A stretch of 40,970 nucleotides of DNA from Gammaproteobacteria bacterium (GTDB lineage Bacteria; Pseudomonadota; Gammaproteobacteria; Pseudomonadales; Azotimanducaceae), in assembly GCA_002689445.1 (NCBI GenBank), contig NZGC01000059.1:1-40970 (forward strand). The letters run 5' to 3'. The notes under the pieces were generated by a model. It saw only the letters and a list, made by a program, of their open reading frames with translations, had not been told where the DNA came from and did no database searches. A program made the translations under genes and the position numbers. Each line of letters starts with the position of its first letter. Within the stretch, counting starts at the first letter, position 1. Of this stretch, positions 1 to 8,264 are shown in pieces.

Positions 1-346
1 ACCCCAGCTTTTAAGGCAGCGATCTGATAGGGACCAATCTGATAGGGACCAATCTGATAGAAACCGAGCTGACAAAGGATCGATTTAAGCACCAATTTGA
101 TCTAGGGAATTCTGATCAGGGCCCAGTAGATAAAGGGTCGATTAGAGCACCAATCTGATCAATCGCTGAAGCTATGAGTCAGCCGCCGATCAACCGAACA
201 GAAAATTTTGAGTGACCAGACATTACAAGACAGCAATTGAATGACATTTCCGAAGAAGATCAAAATCAACCTACCCTGGGACGCTTTAGGGCGATTGAGG
301 TCCGTTCACGACAGCCAATCGCCATGACTTTGAGGCGCACCCCTTA
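1..346. other. non-coding left edge with short repeats
   Basis: No convincing gene lies in the first 346 bases, although an rsmI-type gene is often divergent from lpoA in relatives. The first 160 bases hold short direct repeats listed separately. The remainder, about 161-346, precedes lpoA and should contain its promoter, but I could not pick out a convincing -35/-10 pair. No ribosomal RNA, tRNA or RNase P RNA structure was recognised here. Confidence 0.6.
20..160. repeat. short direct-repeat array sharing CAATCTGAT core
   Basis: Three tandem 15-base units (20-34, 35-49, 50-64) read C(G/A)ATCTGATAG(G/A)(G/A)AC. A fourth, degenerate unit begins at 65. A second, longer repeat occurs twice, at 74-102 and 132-160. 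The two copies are 29 bases each, differ at about four positions, and both end in CACCAAT(T/C)TGATC. The common core ACCAAT(C/T)TGAT is thus present about four times, plus one CGATCTGAT. The array may start before the window. No function is assigned. Confidence 0.7.
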
Positions 347-2263
347 ATGGACTTGAAAACCTTGGTTAACGTCAGCGCACAATCTGCTTGCCATCACTTA
401 TCGGAAGCGCGGATATGGGGCTTCAAGCGTGGGTTCATCGCCCTGATGCTGGCCGCGCTATTAAGCGGGTGCGAGACCCTGCCAACCGCGCCGCAGCCGA
501 TAAATCAAGCAACCACCAGCAAGCCGGCTGGCACCAACGCCGTTGCCATTCGCTCAGTCAAGCAAGGACTTCGTCTCGCTCGTCTATCACGTGAACCCGT
601 TGCAAGCGCCTATCGAGCCAAAGCTGCCCGACTCGCGCTTGACGCCAATCGGCTTACCGAAGCGGAGCGCATCTTAAAGACCGTCGACGTTTCCATGCTC
701 AACGAGCAGAGCCTCGTCGACTTTATGATCGTCGAGGCTTTAATCGCACTAGACCAAGATCGTCCGACCGTTGCCTTGGCAAGCTTAAATCGAACCAACC
801 AAGGCCTCACCCATCTTTCTCAACAAGATCAAGTTGATATCGGTTTGGCAAAAGCGATGGCCTATGAGCAAACAGGTCGTGCCTTGGCTGCAGCCCAAGA
901 ACGCGTACTGGTTTCACCCCTTTTAACGGCTGAGGCGCAAACCGACAATCATGAGCAACTGTTTTCCAGCTTGACTGCTTTGCCCACCAATCTCCTCAAA
1001 AACTATGCAGAGAAGGCCGTCACCAACGATCTGAGAGGCTGGTTATCTTTAGCAGCGATGACCAAACAATTTCAAAATAAGCCCAGCCAACAACAAAAAT
1101 CGCTCAGTCGCTGGAAACGACTCTGGGTTGGTCACCCGGCAGCCATCCAACTTCCCATGGAACTGGCCTTACTCGACAGTATTGTCGCAGGTCAGCCAAG
1201 CAAAATTGCAATCTTGCTCCCTCAGACGGGCCCTCTCGCTAAAGCCGGCAATGCCATTCTCAGTGGCCTACTGGCAGCGCACTTTGAGCAAGGGCAGGAA
1301 TCAGAACTTCTCATTTACGATAGTCATCAATGGGAATCCTCTTTGGAATTACTGGCGAAAGCGCAATCAGAAGGTGCCGAATTTGCCGTAGGTCCTCTGG
1401 ATAAAACCCGGGTCGCCGAATTGTCCGAGGCGCGTTTGGGAATTCCTGTACTGGCACTCAATCGACCACCCCAATCCCCCCGCCAACGATCACGGAATGG
1501 AAACCTCTTCTTCTTCTCGCTGGCACCTGAGGATGAAGCGCGTCAAATTGCTGAGCACAGCATGCGAACTGGACTGAACAACATTCTGTTGATCGCGCCC
1601 AATAATGACTGGGGTGATCGAACCACCAACGCTTTTCGCAATAGCATTGCTGAATCCGCCGATTTAAACGTGGTGGAGCGGCGGTTCGAAGATGGCGAGT
1701 CTTACCTGCCTTTCGTTCGCAGTGTTCTTGGCGTCGACCAAAGCCAAACCAGAGCCAACGAACTGAAACGAATTACTGGAAAAACCTTTGAATTCACACC
1801 AAGACGCCGACAAGATATCGACATGATCGGCTTATTGGCTAACAACGCCCAAGCCAGACAAATCAATCCGGCGCTGGCTTTCTATTATGCCGATGATTTG
1901 CCGGTCTTTGCGACTTCTTTAGTCAACGATGATCAAGCTTCAAAAATCAGCAACCTCGATCTTAACGGCATTCGTTTTTGTGACATGCCTTGGAAACTGG
2001 CCCCGAGCAGTGCTTTCGCTGAGCATCTACAACTGTTACTTCCTGGCGCAAGTAGCAGCCTCGGAGGTCTATTTGCCCTGGGAACTGATGCGTTCAATGT
2101 CATCCCTCGCTTGAAACAACTCAGAGAGCTCGAAAGCTTATCTTTCTATGGTTTTACAGGAAAACTCAGTATGGAAGACCAAACTCTGGTTCGAAGTCTG
2201 ATGTGGGGATCTTTTGAACAAGGCGAAGTATTAACCGTTCCAACCATCGTGGAATCCATTTAG
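347..2263 (+). CDS. lpoA: penicillin-binding protein activator LpoA (LppC family lipoprotein)
   Basis: Outer-membrane lipoprotein that, in the family, reaches through the periplasm to stimulate the peptidoglycan synthase PBP1a. The 638-residue product has a hydrophobic signal ending in the lipobox LLSGC with the acylated cysteine at about residue 42. An alpha-helical TPR-like N-terminal half follows. From about residue 286 (KIAILLPQTGPL) there is a periplasmic-binding-protein-like fold typical of LppC/PF04348. Length is close to the E. coli protein (678). The ATG at 347 leaves an unusually long stretch of about 28 residues before the hydrophobic segment. The next ATG, at 446, would remove the positively charged part, so 347 (or TTG 362) is preferred. 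It is the first gene of lpoA-yraN-dolP. Confidence 0.93.
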   Translation: MDLKTLVNVSAQSACHHLSEARIWGFKRGFIALMLAALLSGCETLPTAPQPINQATTSKPAGTNAVAIRSVKQGLRLARLSREPVASAYRAKAARLALDANRLTEAERILKTVDVSMLNEQSLVDFMIVEALIALDQDRPTVALASLNRTNQGLTHLSQQDQVDIGLAKAMAYEQTGRALAAAQERVLVSPLLTAEAQTDNHEQLFSSLTALPTNLLKNYAEKAVTNDLRGWLSLAAMTKQFQNKPSQQQKSLSRWKRLWVGHPAAIQLPMELALLDSIVAGQPSKIAILLPQTGPLAKAGNAILSGLLAAHFEQGQESELLIYDSHQWESSLELLAKAQSEGAEFAVGPLDKTRVAELSEARLGIPVLALNRPPQSPRQRSRNGNLFFFSLAPEDEARQIAEHSMRTGLNNILLIAPNNDWGDRTTNAFRNSIAESADLNVVERRFEDGESYLPFVRSVLGVDQSQTRANELKRITGKTFEFTPRRRQDIDMIGLLANNAQARQINPALAFYYADDLPVFATSLVNDDQASKISNLDLNGIRFCDMPWKLAPSSAFAEHLQLLLPGASSSLGGLFALGTDAFNVIPRLKQLRELESLSFYGFTGKLSMEDQTLVRSLMWGSFEQGEVLTVPTIVESI

Positions 2264-2272
2264 TCACCCACC

Positions 2273-2638
2273 TTGCGAGACAGCCCTATCATCGGTGCAA
2301 ACGCCGAGCAATTTGCGATCAACTGGCTTAAAAGGTCCGGCTTTACCATCATTGCCCACAACTTCAGAGGCCGTTGGGGAGAAATTGATATTATCGGCAC
2401 CAAGCTTTGTACCATTGTGTTTTGCGAAGTCAAATCCCGGAAATCAAGCCGCTATGGCTCTTCGGCTGCATCGGTAAGTCGCAAAAAACAAGGCAAAATC
2501 GCGATGACCGCGCAACAATTCCTAAACCAACACCCCGAGTATCGCAACCATGCGAAACGTTTCGATGTCATCGCCCTGGGTGACCAACGGCGCTGGATTG
2601 AGGGTGCCTTTAGCGTAGAAGACTTGATTCTTAGCTAG
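2273..2638 (+). CDS. yraN: YraN / UPF0102 nuclease-like protein
   Basis: Small UPF0102 protein (121 residues; E. coli YraN is 131) with the restriction-endonuclease-like core. GRWGEIDIIG supplies the Glu/Asp pair and VFCEVKSR the E-x-K part, followed by the YGSSAASVSRKKQ segment typical of the family. Its biochemical role is not settled. Some homologues are proposed to act on branched DNA or as nucleases. The only possible start is TTG at 2273, because the in-frame codon block begins with the lpoA stop (TAG 2261-2263) three codons upstream. No clear Shine-Dalgarno site is visible, which suggests translational coupling to lpoA. It lies between lpoA and dolP. Confidence 0.9.
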   Translation: MRDSPIIGANAEQFAINWLKRSGFTIIAHNFRGRWGEIDIIGTKLCTIVFCEVKSRKSSRYGSSAASVSRKKQGKIAMTAQQFLNQHPEYRNHAKRFDVIALGDQRRWIEGAFSVEDLILS

Positions 2639-2677
2639 GGGCTGGCAAGATAGCTTGCGAACCAATAGGAATTCGCG

Positions 2678-3235
2678 ATGACCAAGCTCCCCATATTTTC
2701 ATTGATGATCGTGGTCAGCATGTTACTGACCAGTTGCGGGGCTTTATCGCCGAAAGATGATAACCGCGGCAAGCGGACCTTTGGAACACGGTTAGACGAT
2801 GGCCGCTCGGCGAAACTCATTATGAAGAACTTGAAAGCTGCCAACCCGGACATCAAGCAAATGAACGTCTCGATTACAGTTTTCAATGGCGTCGCCCTTC
2901 TGACGGGCCAAACCAATACTGAATCAGCGAAAAGCCAAGCCGGAAAAATCGCAGGGCAGATACGTCATATTGCAAAAGTGCATAACGAACTTGAAGTAGC
3001 AGGCCCTACCGCCACACTGGTTCGGACTAACGACGCTTTATTGAAAAGTAAGATCAAATTAAAAATGGGGGTTGATAGCGATACCGATGGTGGTCGCATC
3101 AAGGTCGTGGTTGAAAATGGAGTCGTCTACCTGATGGGGCTACTTACACGCGACGAAGCAAAAGCAGCTGTCAGCTTGACCCAAGAGGTCTTCGGCGTCC
3201 AAAAAATCGTTCAGGCGTTCGAATACTTGAACTAA
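2678..3235 (+). CDS. dolP: division/outer-membrane-maintenance lipoprotein DolP (dual BON domain)
   Basis: Outer-membrane lipoprotein of 185 residues that supports envelope integrity; the E. coli homologue (YraP/DolP, 191 residues) binds anionic phospholipid and localises to division sites. The signal peptide ends in LLTSC with cysteine 20. Two BON domains follow, about residues 45-110 (NVSITVFNGVALLTGQ) and 118-185 (IKVVVENGVVYLMGL). AGGAA sits just upstream of the ATG. The 3' end overlaps the convergent sspB gene by 4 bases. In enterics and pseudomonads diaA lies between yraN and dolP; here only 39 bases separate them. Confidence 0.93.
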   Translation: MTKLPIFSLMIVVSMLLTSCGALSPKDDNRGKRTFGTRLDDGRSAKLIMKNLKAANPDIKQMNVSITVFNGVALLTGQTNTESAKSQAGKIAGQIRHIAKVHNELEVAGPTATLVRTNDALLKSKIKLKMGVDSDTDGGRIKVVVENGVVYLMGLLTRDEAKAAVSLTQEVFGVQKIVQAFEYLN

Positions 3236-3675
3236 TCTTTTTTGATGGGCGTTACGAGACTCAACTTCGGCTTAACTGGCATGTCGTCCGAACTGCGCGC
3301 TCCTGATTTCTCGGGTTCGCTCAAATCATCTTGCTCCCCGGATGAAGGGTTCACATGCTCAGAAAACCATAAACCTTCTGCCGTCTCACGCGAAACCAAC
3401 CCCAGTATTGCGGCAGTAGGCACCACGATCGAGTAAGCATTGCCCTGAAAACGACTACTGAAATAAATACCTTCGGATTCTAGCTGGAATCCGCGTACAG
3501 CATCGCCACCTATGTTAAGCGTAATCGTCCCGTCGGGCTGAGCAAAGGCCTCGGGTACGGAGACGCCTTCCACACGCGTATTGACAATAAGATAGGGAGT
3601 TAAATTCGCCTCTGCCATCCAATCTAGCAGTCCCTTGACCAGAAAGGGAACTTTAGATAACCCATGATTCGGCAC
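3232..3675 (-). CDS. sspB: ClpXP protease specificity-enhancing factor SspB
   Basis: Adaptor that delivers ssrA-tagged proteins from stalled ribosomes to ClpXP. The 147-residue product has the SspB fold: an N-terminal helix (LVKGLLDWMAEANLTPYL), conserved ITLNI followed by AV, and a -YFSSRF- strand. An acidic linker follows, and a C-terminal ClpX-binding tail (KPKLSLVTPIKKD) resembles the E. coli RPALRVVK end. It sits 30 bases downstream of sspA in the same orientation, the usual sspAB arrangement, and its 3' end overlaps dolP convergently. Confidence 0.92.
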   Translation of the reverse strand: MPNHGLSKVPFLVKGLLDWMAEANLTPYLIVNTRVEGVSVPEAFAQPDGTITLNIGGDAVRGFQLESEGIYFSSRFQGNAYSIVVPTAAILGLVSRETAEGLWFSEHVNPSSGEQDDLSEPEKSGARSSDDMPVKPKLSLVTPIKKD

Positions 3676-3705
3676 TAGCGATCAATCCTTAGGCAACTAC
3701 AGCGC

Positions 3706-4338
3706 CTAATCCCGCATGTCCATCTCAGCTTCCGACAAGCTTGCTTGAAAGGATTCTCGTCGGAACATGCGATTCATATAATCTGTGAGCGGTTTGGCCG
3801 TTTTGGGGGGCAACTGGATCCCCAACACCGGCAAACGCCACAAGATAGGAACGAAACAACAATCCACCAAAGTGAATTCATCGCTCATAAAAAATTCTTT
3901 TTCCGAAAATATTGGCGCTATCGTGATCAACCCCTCTCGCAACTCCTTGCGCGCACGGTCGATGACAGTATCTTTGGAGCGCCCGGCAACAATGGTATCA
4001 ACCAAGCCACACCAGTCCCTTTGAATGCGATATACAAAAAGGCGGCTCTGCGCACGTGCAACAGGATAGACAGGCAACAACGGCGGATGCGGGAATCGCT
4101 CGTCCAAATACTCCATCATCACCATCGATTCATAGAGCACTAAATCCCTGTCAACCAAAGTGGGTAACGAGTTATAAGGATTCAGGTCAGCTAAATCTTC
4201 TGGCAAGTTACCCTTCTCAACATCGATAATATCGACGGCAACACCTTTTTCAGACAGAACCATCCGGACCCGCTGGCTGTAATGGTCTGCCCCGTCCGAG
4301 TAAAAGACCATCGACGAATGTTTTGATATAACGCTCAT
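3706..4338 (-). CDS. sspA: stringent starvation protein A
   Basis: RNA-polymerase-associated GST-fold protein; in E. coli it modulates sigma70-dependent transcription under stress and nutrient starvation. The thioredoxin-like N-terminal domain contains [14 protein letters not shown] and [14 protein letters not shown]. The linker [20 protein letters not shown], highly conserved in SspA, is followed by a helical C-terminal domain. I place the start at ATG 4338 (210 residues), preceded by AAGGGG at good spacing. The open frame extends to 4368, which would overlap petC. Coupling with petABC upstream and sspB downstream matches other gammaproteobacteria. Confidence 0.93.
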   Translation of the reverse strand: MSVISKHSSMVFYSDGADHYSQRVRMVLSEKGVAVDIIDVEKGNLPEDLADLNPYNSLPTLVDRDLVLYESMVMMEYLDERFPHPPLLPVYPVARAQSRLFVYRIQRDWCGLVDTIVAGRSKDTVIDRARKELREGLITIAPIFSEKEFFMSDEFTLVDCCFVPILWRLPVLGIQLPPKTAKPLTDYMNRMFRRESFQASLSEAEMDMRD

Positions 4339-4364
4339 TCTATTCCCCTTTGCCGCCTGAGCGA

Positions 4365-5180
4365 TCAATGAAGCTCTTTTTTGTATTCCCTTGCGAGCAG
4401 ATAGGCTGGCACGAAAAAGAAAGCGAGAAATATCAAAACAAACACCCCTGTTCGCTCCCGTTCTAACCTTGATGGATCGCCGACGTAATACAAGAAATTA
4501 GTCAAATCATAGACTACCTGCTCGTACTCATCCGCATCTAACAGCCCTGATCCTTCAACAAGCGCGAGTGGACTATAGCCTCTCTCCACTAACTCAAGTC
4601 CACACACTTCTTCTGTAATGTAGTCTTGAGAAAGCGCATCCATCATTTCCCCACCATTCTCGGCAAGTTTAGGGATGTCTTTACACACTTTTTTCTGCAC
4701 TCCCTGCAACTCGACCAATGCATGAGGCATTCCTACATTTTCATAGACCAAGTTGTTAGCGCCCAAGGGACGTTTTTTATCCTCGTAGAAGGTGAGCAGG
4801 TACGTATACAAGTACTCAGGCCCCCCTTTCAACTGGGTATATAAAGTCAGATCGGGAGGCACCGCGCCGAACCAAGTTTTCGCATTGGATTGGCTTATCG
4901 TATTGGTAATGGTGTCGCCGATCTTAGTATTGGGATCAAATACGAGGTGTTCTAGCATGAGAGACTCAGGAACACCCAAATCCACGGCGGTACGCTTGTA
5001 ACGCTGATATTGCAGAGAGTGGCACCCTAAGCAGTAATTCATATAAATCTTGGCACCACGCTGCAACGAGCCTTTATCCTCAAGGTCTGGCGTCATCTCG
5101 TACAGTGGAAATCCCGCCTCGGCGCTGTGTCCAGCATGAGGCCAGAGTAGCAAAAGGCTTACTAAAGTCATGAGGCGCAT
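4365..5180 (-). CDS. petC: ubiquinol-cytochrome c reductase, cytochrome c1
   Basis: Haem-c subunit of the bc1 complex, passing electrons from the Rieske protein to soluble or membrane cytochrome c in the periplasm. A signal peptide is followed by the haem motif CLGCH (about residues 50-54), the axial methionine region VGMPHAL, and one C-terminal membrane anchor ([18 protein letters not shown]) ending in REYKKELH. The ATG at 5180 overlaps the petB stop in a TGATG arrangement. GTG at 5183 is an alternative one codon earlier. It is third in petA-petB-petC. Confidence 0.95.
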   Translation of the reverse strand: MRLMTLVSLLLLWPHAGHSAEAGFPLYEMTPDLEDKGSLQRGAKIYMNYCLGCHSLQYQRYKRTAVDLGVPESLMLEHLVFDPNTKIGDTITNTISQSNAKTWFGAVPPDLTLYTQLKGGPEYLYTYLLTFYEDKKRPLGANNLVYENVGMPHALVELQGVQKKVCKDIPKLAENGGEMMDALSQDYITEEVCGLELVERGYSPLALVEGSGLLDADEYEQVVYDLTNFLYYVGDPSRLERERTGVFVLIFLAFFFVPAYLLAREYKKELH

Positions 5181-6433
5181 CACATCGTCACCCTTTCTGG
5201 AACTGGCTTGGTTTTTTCAACCGAGGTATACCACGGCATCAATAAGAAGTAGGCAAAATAGACACCGGTCCAAATCTGCGCCATTAGCGTCCTGAGTGGT
5301 GTTGGGTGCACCGTACCCAAATAACCCAGAATAAAGAAAGACACCACAAAAAGTGCAAGCATAATTTTACTGCCCATCCCCTTGTACCGTATCGACTTCA
5401 CCGGTGATCGATCCAACCAAGGCAAGATGATCGGCAAGATGATCGCACCCGCCATCACTACCAAACCCCAGAACTTTGCATCAAGTCCGAATAAAGGGAA
5501 GGTTGCGGCCCGCAACATTGAGTAAAAAGGCGTGTAATACCAAACTGGGGCGATCAATTCCGGCGTCTTCAAAGGATCCGCTGGCTCATAATTGGGGTGC
5601 TCAATAAGATAGCCACCACCATCGGGATAGAAGAACATCACCGCGCAAAACAAGAACAAAAAGACAATGATTCCTGGTAGTTTACCGATGGTGAAGTAAG
5701 GGTGAAACGGAATGCCATCGACCGGCTTCCCGGACTCATCGGTTGTCTTTTTAATATCGACCCCGTCAGGGTTATTCGAGCCGACTTCGTGCAGCGCTAG
5801 CACGTGAAGCACAACGAGCACCAATAAGAACAAAGGCACCAACACCACATGGAGTGCAAAAAAGCGATTGAGCGTCACTCCCGACATGTTGAAATCACCG
5901 CGAACCCAAATCGCAAGATCCTCTCCCACCAGAGGTATAGCGCTCGCCAAAGAGACAATAACCTGTGCTCCCCAGAAAGACATGTTCCCCCATGGCAGCA
6001 AATAACCGAAGAATCCTTCCGCCATTAAGGCGATGTAGATAAACATGCCCAGGATCCAAATCAACTCTCGAGGCTTCTGATACGACCCGTATAGCAACCC
6101 ACGAAACATGTGCAGATAGACCACCACGAAAAAGGCTGAAGCACCTGTGGAGTGCATATAACGCAACATCCACCCGTATTCCACGTCTCGCATAATGTAC
6201 TCAACCGAAGCAAAGGCGCCTTCTCCCGTAGGGACATAACTCATTGTCAGCCAGATACCCGTCAATAGCTGGTTGGCCAAAACGACAAACGAAAAAATCC
6301 CAAAGTAATACCAAATATTGAGATTCTTGGGCGCATAGTATTTTGCTAAATGCTTTTCATAGGCTTCGGTAACCGGCAGGCGATCGTCGATCCAAGCCAT
6401 CACATTCTTAAAAGACTGCTCTAGTGCTGACAT
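5180..6433 (-). CDS. petB: ubiquinol-cytochrome c reductase, cytochrome b
   Basis: Membrane-embedded quinol-oxidising subunit of complex III. The 417-residue protein has the full set of b-type helices. The haem-ligand histidines are visible as H94/H108 (HSTGAS, YLHMFRG) and H195/H210 (FFALH, VVLH). The second pair is spaced 15 residues apart rather than 14, as I recall for several proteobacterial and b6-type proteins. The Qo-site segment reads APVWYYTPFY, so the classical PEWY glutamate is replaced by valine; I believe this variant is common in gammaproteobacteria. Its start overlaps the petA stop by one base (TAATG), giving translational coupling. Confidence 0.96.
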   Translation of the reverse strand: MSALEQSFKNVMAWIDDRLPVTEAYEKHLAKYYAPKNLNIWYYFGIFSFVVLANQLLTGIWLTMSYVPTGEGAFASVEYIMRDVEYGWMLRYMHSTGASAFFVVVYLHMFRGLLYGSYQKPRELIWILGMFIYIALMAEGFFGYLLPWGNMSFWGAQVIVSLASAIPLVGEDLAIWVRGDFNMSGVTLNRFFALHVVLVPLFLLVLVVLHVLALHEVGSNNPDGVDIKKTTDESGKPVDGIPFHPYFTIGKLPGIIVFLFLFCAVMFFYPDGGGYLIEHPNYEPADPLKTPELIAPVWYYTPFYSMLRAATFPLFGLDAKFWGLVVMAGAIILPIILPWLDRSPVKSIRYKGMGSKIMLALFVVSFFILGYLGTVHPTPLRTLMAQIWTGVYFAYFLLMPWYTSVEKTKPVPERVTM

Positions 6434-7032
6434 TAGGCCACTCCCTCATCTTCGCCGATGACAACCACATCCTCACTTTCGTAGTAGTGGGGAGGCACCT
6501 CCAGATTTGATGGTGCGGGGACACCTTGGTAAACCCGGCCAGCGAGATCAAATTTTGAGCCGTGACAAGGACAATAAAAGCCCCCAGCCCATTCCGGATC
6601 AAATTCTTGGGGCTCTATTTCCGGGCGATACTTGGGAGAGCAACTCAGATGTGTGCAGAGACCAATCAGGACAGCGACGTCGGGTCGGATCGATCGCGTT
6701 TCATTTTTGGCATAACTTGGCTGCTGCTCTCTTTCAGAGGCCGGATCCGCTAAGCGGTCAGGCTTATCATTCAGCTGGGCCAACATTTCCTCGGATCGGC
6801 GAATTACAAACACGGGTTTGTCCCGCCAAGCAGGAATTGGCCCAAGAATCTCACCCGGCTCTAATCGACTGATGTCAATTTTAATGGGCGCCCCGGCCGC
6901 TAATGCTCGAGCACTGGGATTCCAAGACCCGACAAATGGCACTGCGAGTCCTGCAACCCCACCAGCACCCACCACCGCAGTGGCACCGAGAAGAAAATTC
7001 CGACGTTCAGAATTGACGCTGTTCTCACTCAC
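6433..7032 (-). CDS. petA: ubiquinol-cytochrome c reductase, Rieske iron-sulfur subunit
   Basis: [2Fe-2S] subunit that takes the first electron from ubiquinol. The N-terminus carries a twin-arginine motif (ERRNFLLG) and a glycine-rich membrane anchor. The cluster ligands are in CTHLSC (C126, H128) and CPCHGS (C154, H157), with C131 and C156 forming the usual disulfide. Length is 199 residues, normal for the family. The start is GTG at 7032, supported by GGAG about seven bases upstream. It is the first gene of petABC, with sspAB likely read through downstream. Confidence 0.95.
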   Translation of the reverse strand: MSENSVNSERRNFLLGATAVVGAGGVAGLAVPFVGSWNPSARALAAGAPIKIDISRLEPGEILGPIPAWRDKPVFVIRRSEEMLAQLNDKPDRLADPASEREQQPSYAKNETRSIRPDVAVLIGLCTHLSCSPKYRPEIEPQEFDPEWAGGFYCPCHGSKFDLAGRVYQGVPAPSNLEVPPHYYESEDVVVIGEDEGVA

Positions 7033-7174
7033 AACTTCTCTCCGCTTATTTCTACCTGACGACTGATCAGTCAGTTTTAACGCCAGCTACAGTCTCTGAA
7101 CAACCGATAATCTGGCGGCGGCATTCTAACACACTCCCTGTTAAAAGGGCGGGCAATGATATAAAAAGTAAGAC

Positions 7175-7205
7175 AAAAAAAAGCGGAGCTGAGGCTCCGC
7201 TTTTT
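7175..7205 (-). terminator. Rho-independent terminator of rplM-rpsI
   Basis: A perfect 8-bp stem AGCGGAGC/GCTCCGCT (7182-7189 and 7194-7201) with a 4-base loop sits 15-45 bases past the rpsI stop. On the minus strand it is followed by a run of eight T (complement of the A-run 7175-7182). The other strand also has a T-run after the stem (7201-7205), so it could work in both directions, but no plus-strand gene needs it. Confidence 0.9.
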
Positions 7206-7219
7206 GCTGACCATTGGGC

Positions 7220-7606
7220 CTAGCGCTTTGAAAATTGTGGCTTCTTACGTGCCTTTCTGAGCCCCACTTTTTTCCGTTCGACGCTACGTGCATCCCTCGT
7301 GACATACCCTGCTTGCCGTAACGTTGGCCGCAAACTTTCATCATATTCCATCAACGCCCGAGTAATTCCATGTCGAATCGCACCGGCTTGACCAAAACCG
7401 CCGCCGCCTTTTACCGTCACTCGCACTGTGAACCGCTCTGCCAGGTCTACGAGCTCAAGTGGCTGACGAACGACCATCCGTGCCGTCTCGCGACCGAAAT
7501 ACTCATCCAAAGGTTGATCGTTCACTTCGATGCTACCATCGCCTAAACTCATGAACACTCGTGCTTTGGCCGTCTTTCTTCGACCCGTTCCGTAATACTG
7601 ATTCAT
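7220..7606 (-). CDS. rpsI: 30S ribosomal protein S9
   Basis: Ribosomal protein uS9, whose C-terminal tail contacts tRNA in the P site. At 128 residues (E. coli 130) it shows the N-terminal [34 protein letters not shown], and the basic C-terminus ending in SKR. It is 12 bases downstream of rplM in the standard two-gene operon, and a strong intrinsic terminator follows it. Confidence 0.97.
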   Translation of the reverse strand: MNQYYGTGRRKTAKARVFMSLGDGSIEVNDQPLDEYFGRETARMVVRQPLELVDLAERFTVRVTVKGGGGFGQAGAIRHGITRALMEYDESLRPTLRQAGYVTRDARSVERKKVGLRKARKKPQFSKR

Positions 7607-7618
7607 AATAAACCTTTG

Positions 7619-8047
7619 TTAAATGTCTAGGACTTCAGGCTGCTGAGCCGTGTGCGGATGAACATCACCTGCGTAAACCTTCAATTTGCCAAGCATCGCT
7701 CGGCTCAATTTATTCTTGGGCATCATCCCTTTCACCGCCGTTTCGATAATCCGCTCGGGCGCTTTCTCGATCAGTTTATCAAACGTAATAGACTTAATAC
7801 CGCCCGGAAATCCCGTGTGGTGATAATACGTTTTATCGGTCTCTTTACGCCCTGTGACCCTGACTTTCTCAGCATTGACTACAATGATGTAATCCCCTGT
7901 GTCTACATGGGGTGTAAAGCAAGCCTTGTGTTTGCCTCGTAATCGGTTGGCCACCTCGGTGCTCAACCTACCGAGCGTTTTGTCTGTAGCATCAACCACA
8001 TACCATTTTCGAGTTACCGACTCTTTTTTTGCACTGACCGTCTTCAT
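7619..8047 (-). CDS. rplM: 50S ribosomal protein L13
   Basis: Ribosomal protein uL13, an early 50S assembly protein, 142 residues as in E. coli. Recognisable blocks are [57 protein letters not shown] and [15 protein letters not shown]. It is first in rplM-rpsI. A sigma70-like promoter and two small hairpins precede it (listed separately), consistent with a long regulated leader. Confidence 0.97.
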   Translation of the reverse strand: MKTVSAKKESVTRKWYVVDATDKTLGRLSTEVANRLRGKHKACFTPHVDTGDYIIVVNAEKVRVTGRKETDKTYYHHTGFPGGIKSITFDKLIEKAPERIIETAVKGMMPKNKLSRAMLGKLKVYAGDVHPHTAQQPEVLDI

Positions 8048-8124
8048 GTTAACGCCTAACCTTTTGATCTATCTGAGCTAAACTCAAACCCCTGGTTGAT
8101 GTTCGGCATTGACCAGTATTTTCT

Positions 8125-8160
8125 GGCTGTACCTACCAGCCGGAGCGAGTTTCTGAACTC
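8125..8160 (-). promoter_or_regulatory. paired hairpins in the rplM 5' leader
   Basis: Two adjacent inverted repeats lie between the proposed promoter and the rplM start. One has arms GGCTG/CAGCC (8125-8129, 8137-8141). The other has arms GAGTT/AACTC (8147-8151, 8156-8160) with a 4-base loop. L13 is known to repress its own operon through a leader hairpin in E. coli, so these are candidates for an L13-binding leader. I did not verify a match to that consensus. Confidence 0.4.
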
Positions 8161-8187
8161 GAATCGACTTAAATTTTGAGAGGCCGC

Positions 8188-8216
8188 ATCTTACCCAAGG
8201 CAAAGGCCATAAGCAA
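8188..8216 (-). promoter_or_regulatory. sigma70-like promoter for rplM-rpsI
   Basis: On the minus strand TTGCTT (complement of 8211-8216) and TAAGAT (complement of 8188-8193) are separated by exactly 17 bases. Transcription would begin near 8181, giving a leader of about 130 bases before rplM. It is the best-matching promoter in the gap between zapE and rplM. Confidence 0.5.
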
Positions 8217-8264
8217 CACCCAAAACCCAACCTAAGCAGGAAGCAAAGGTCTTGGCCTAGCGAT

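Noticed and set aside
1-160. CRISPR array
   Set aside because: The 15-base units are in direct tandem without unique spacers, and the 29-base repeat occurs only twice. No cas genes are in the window.
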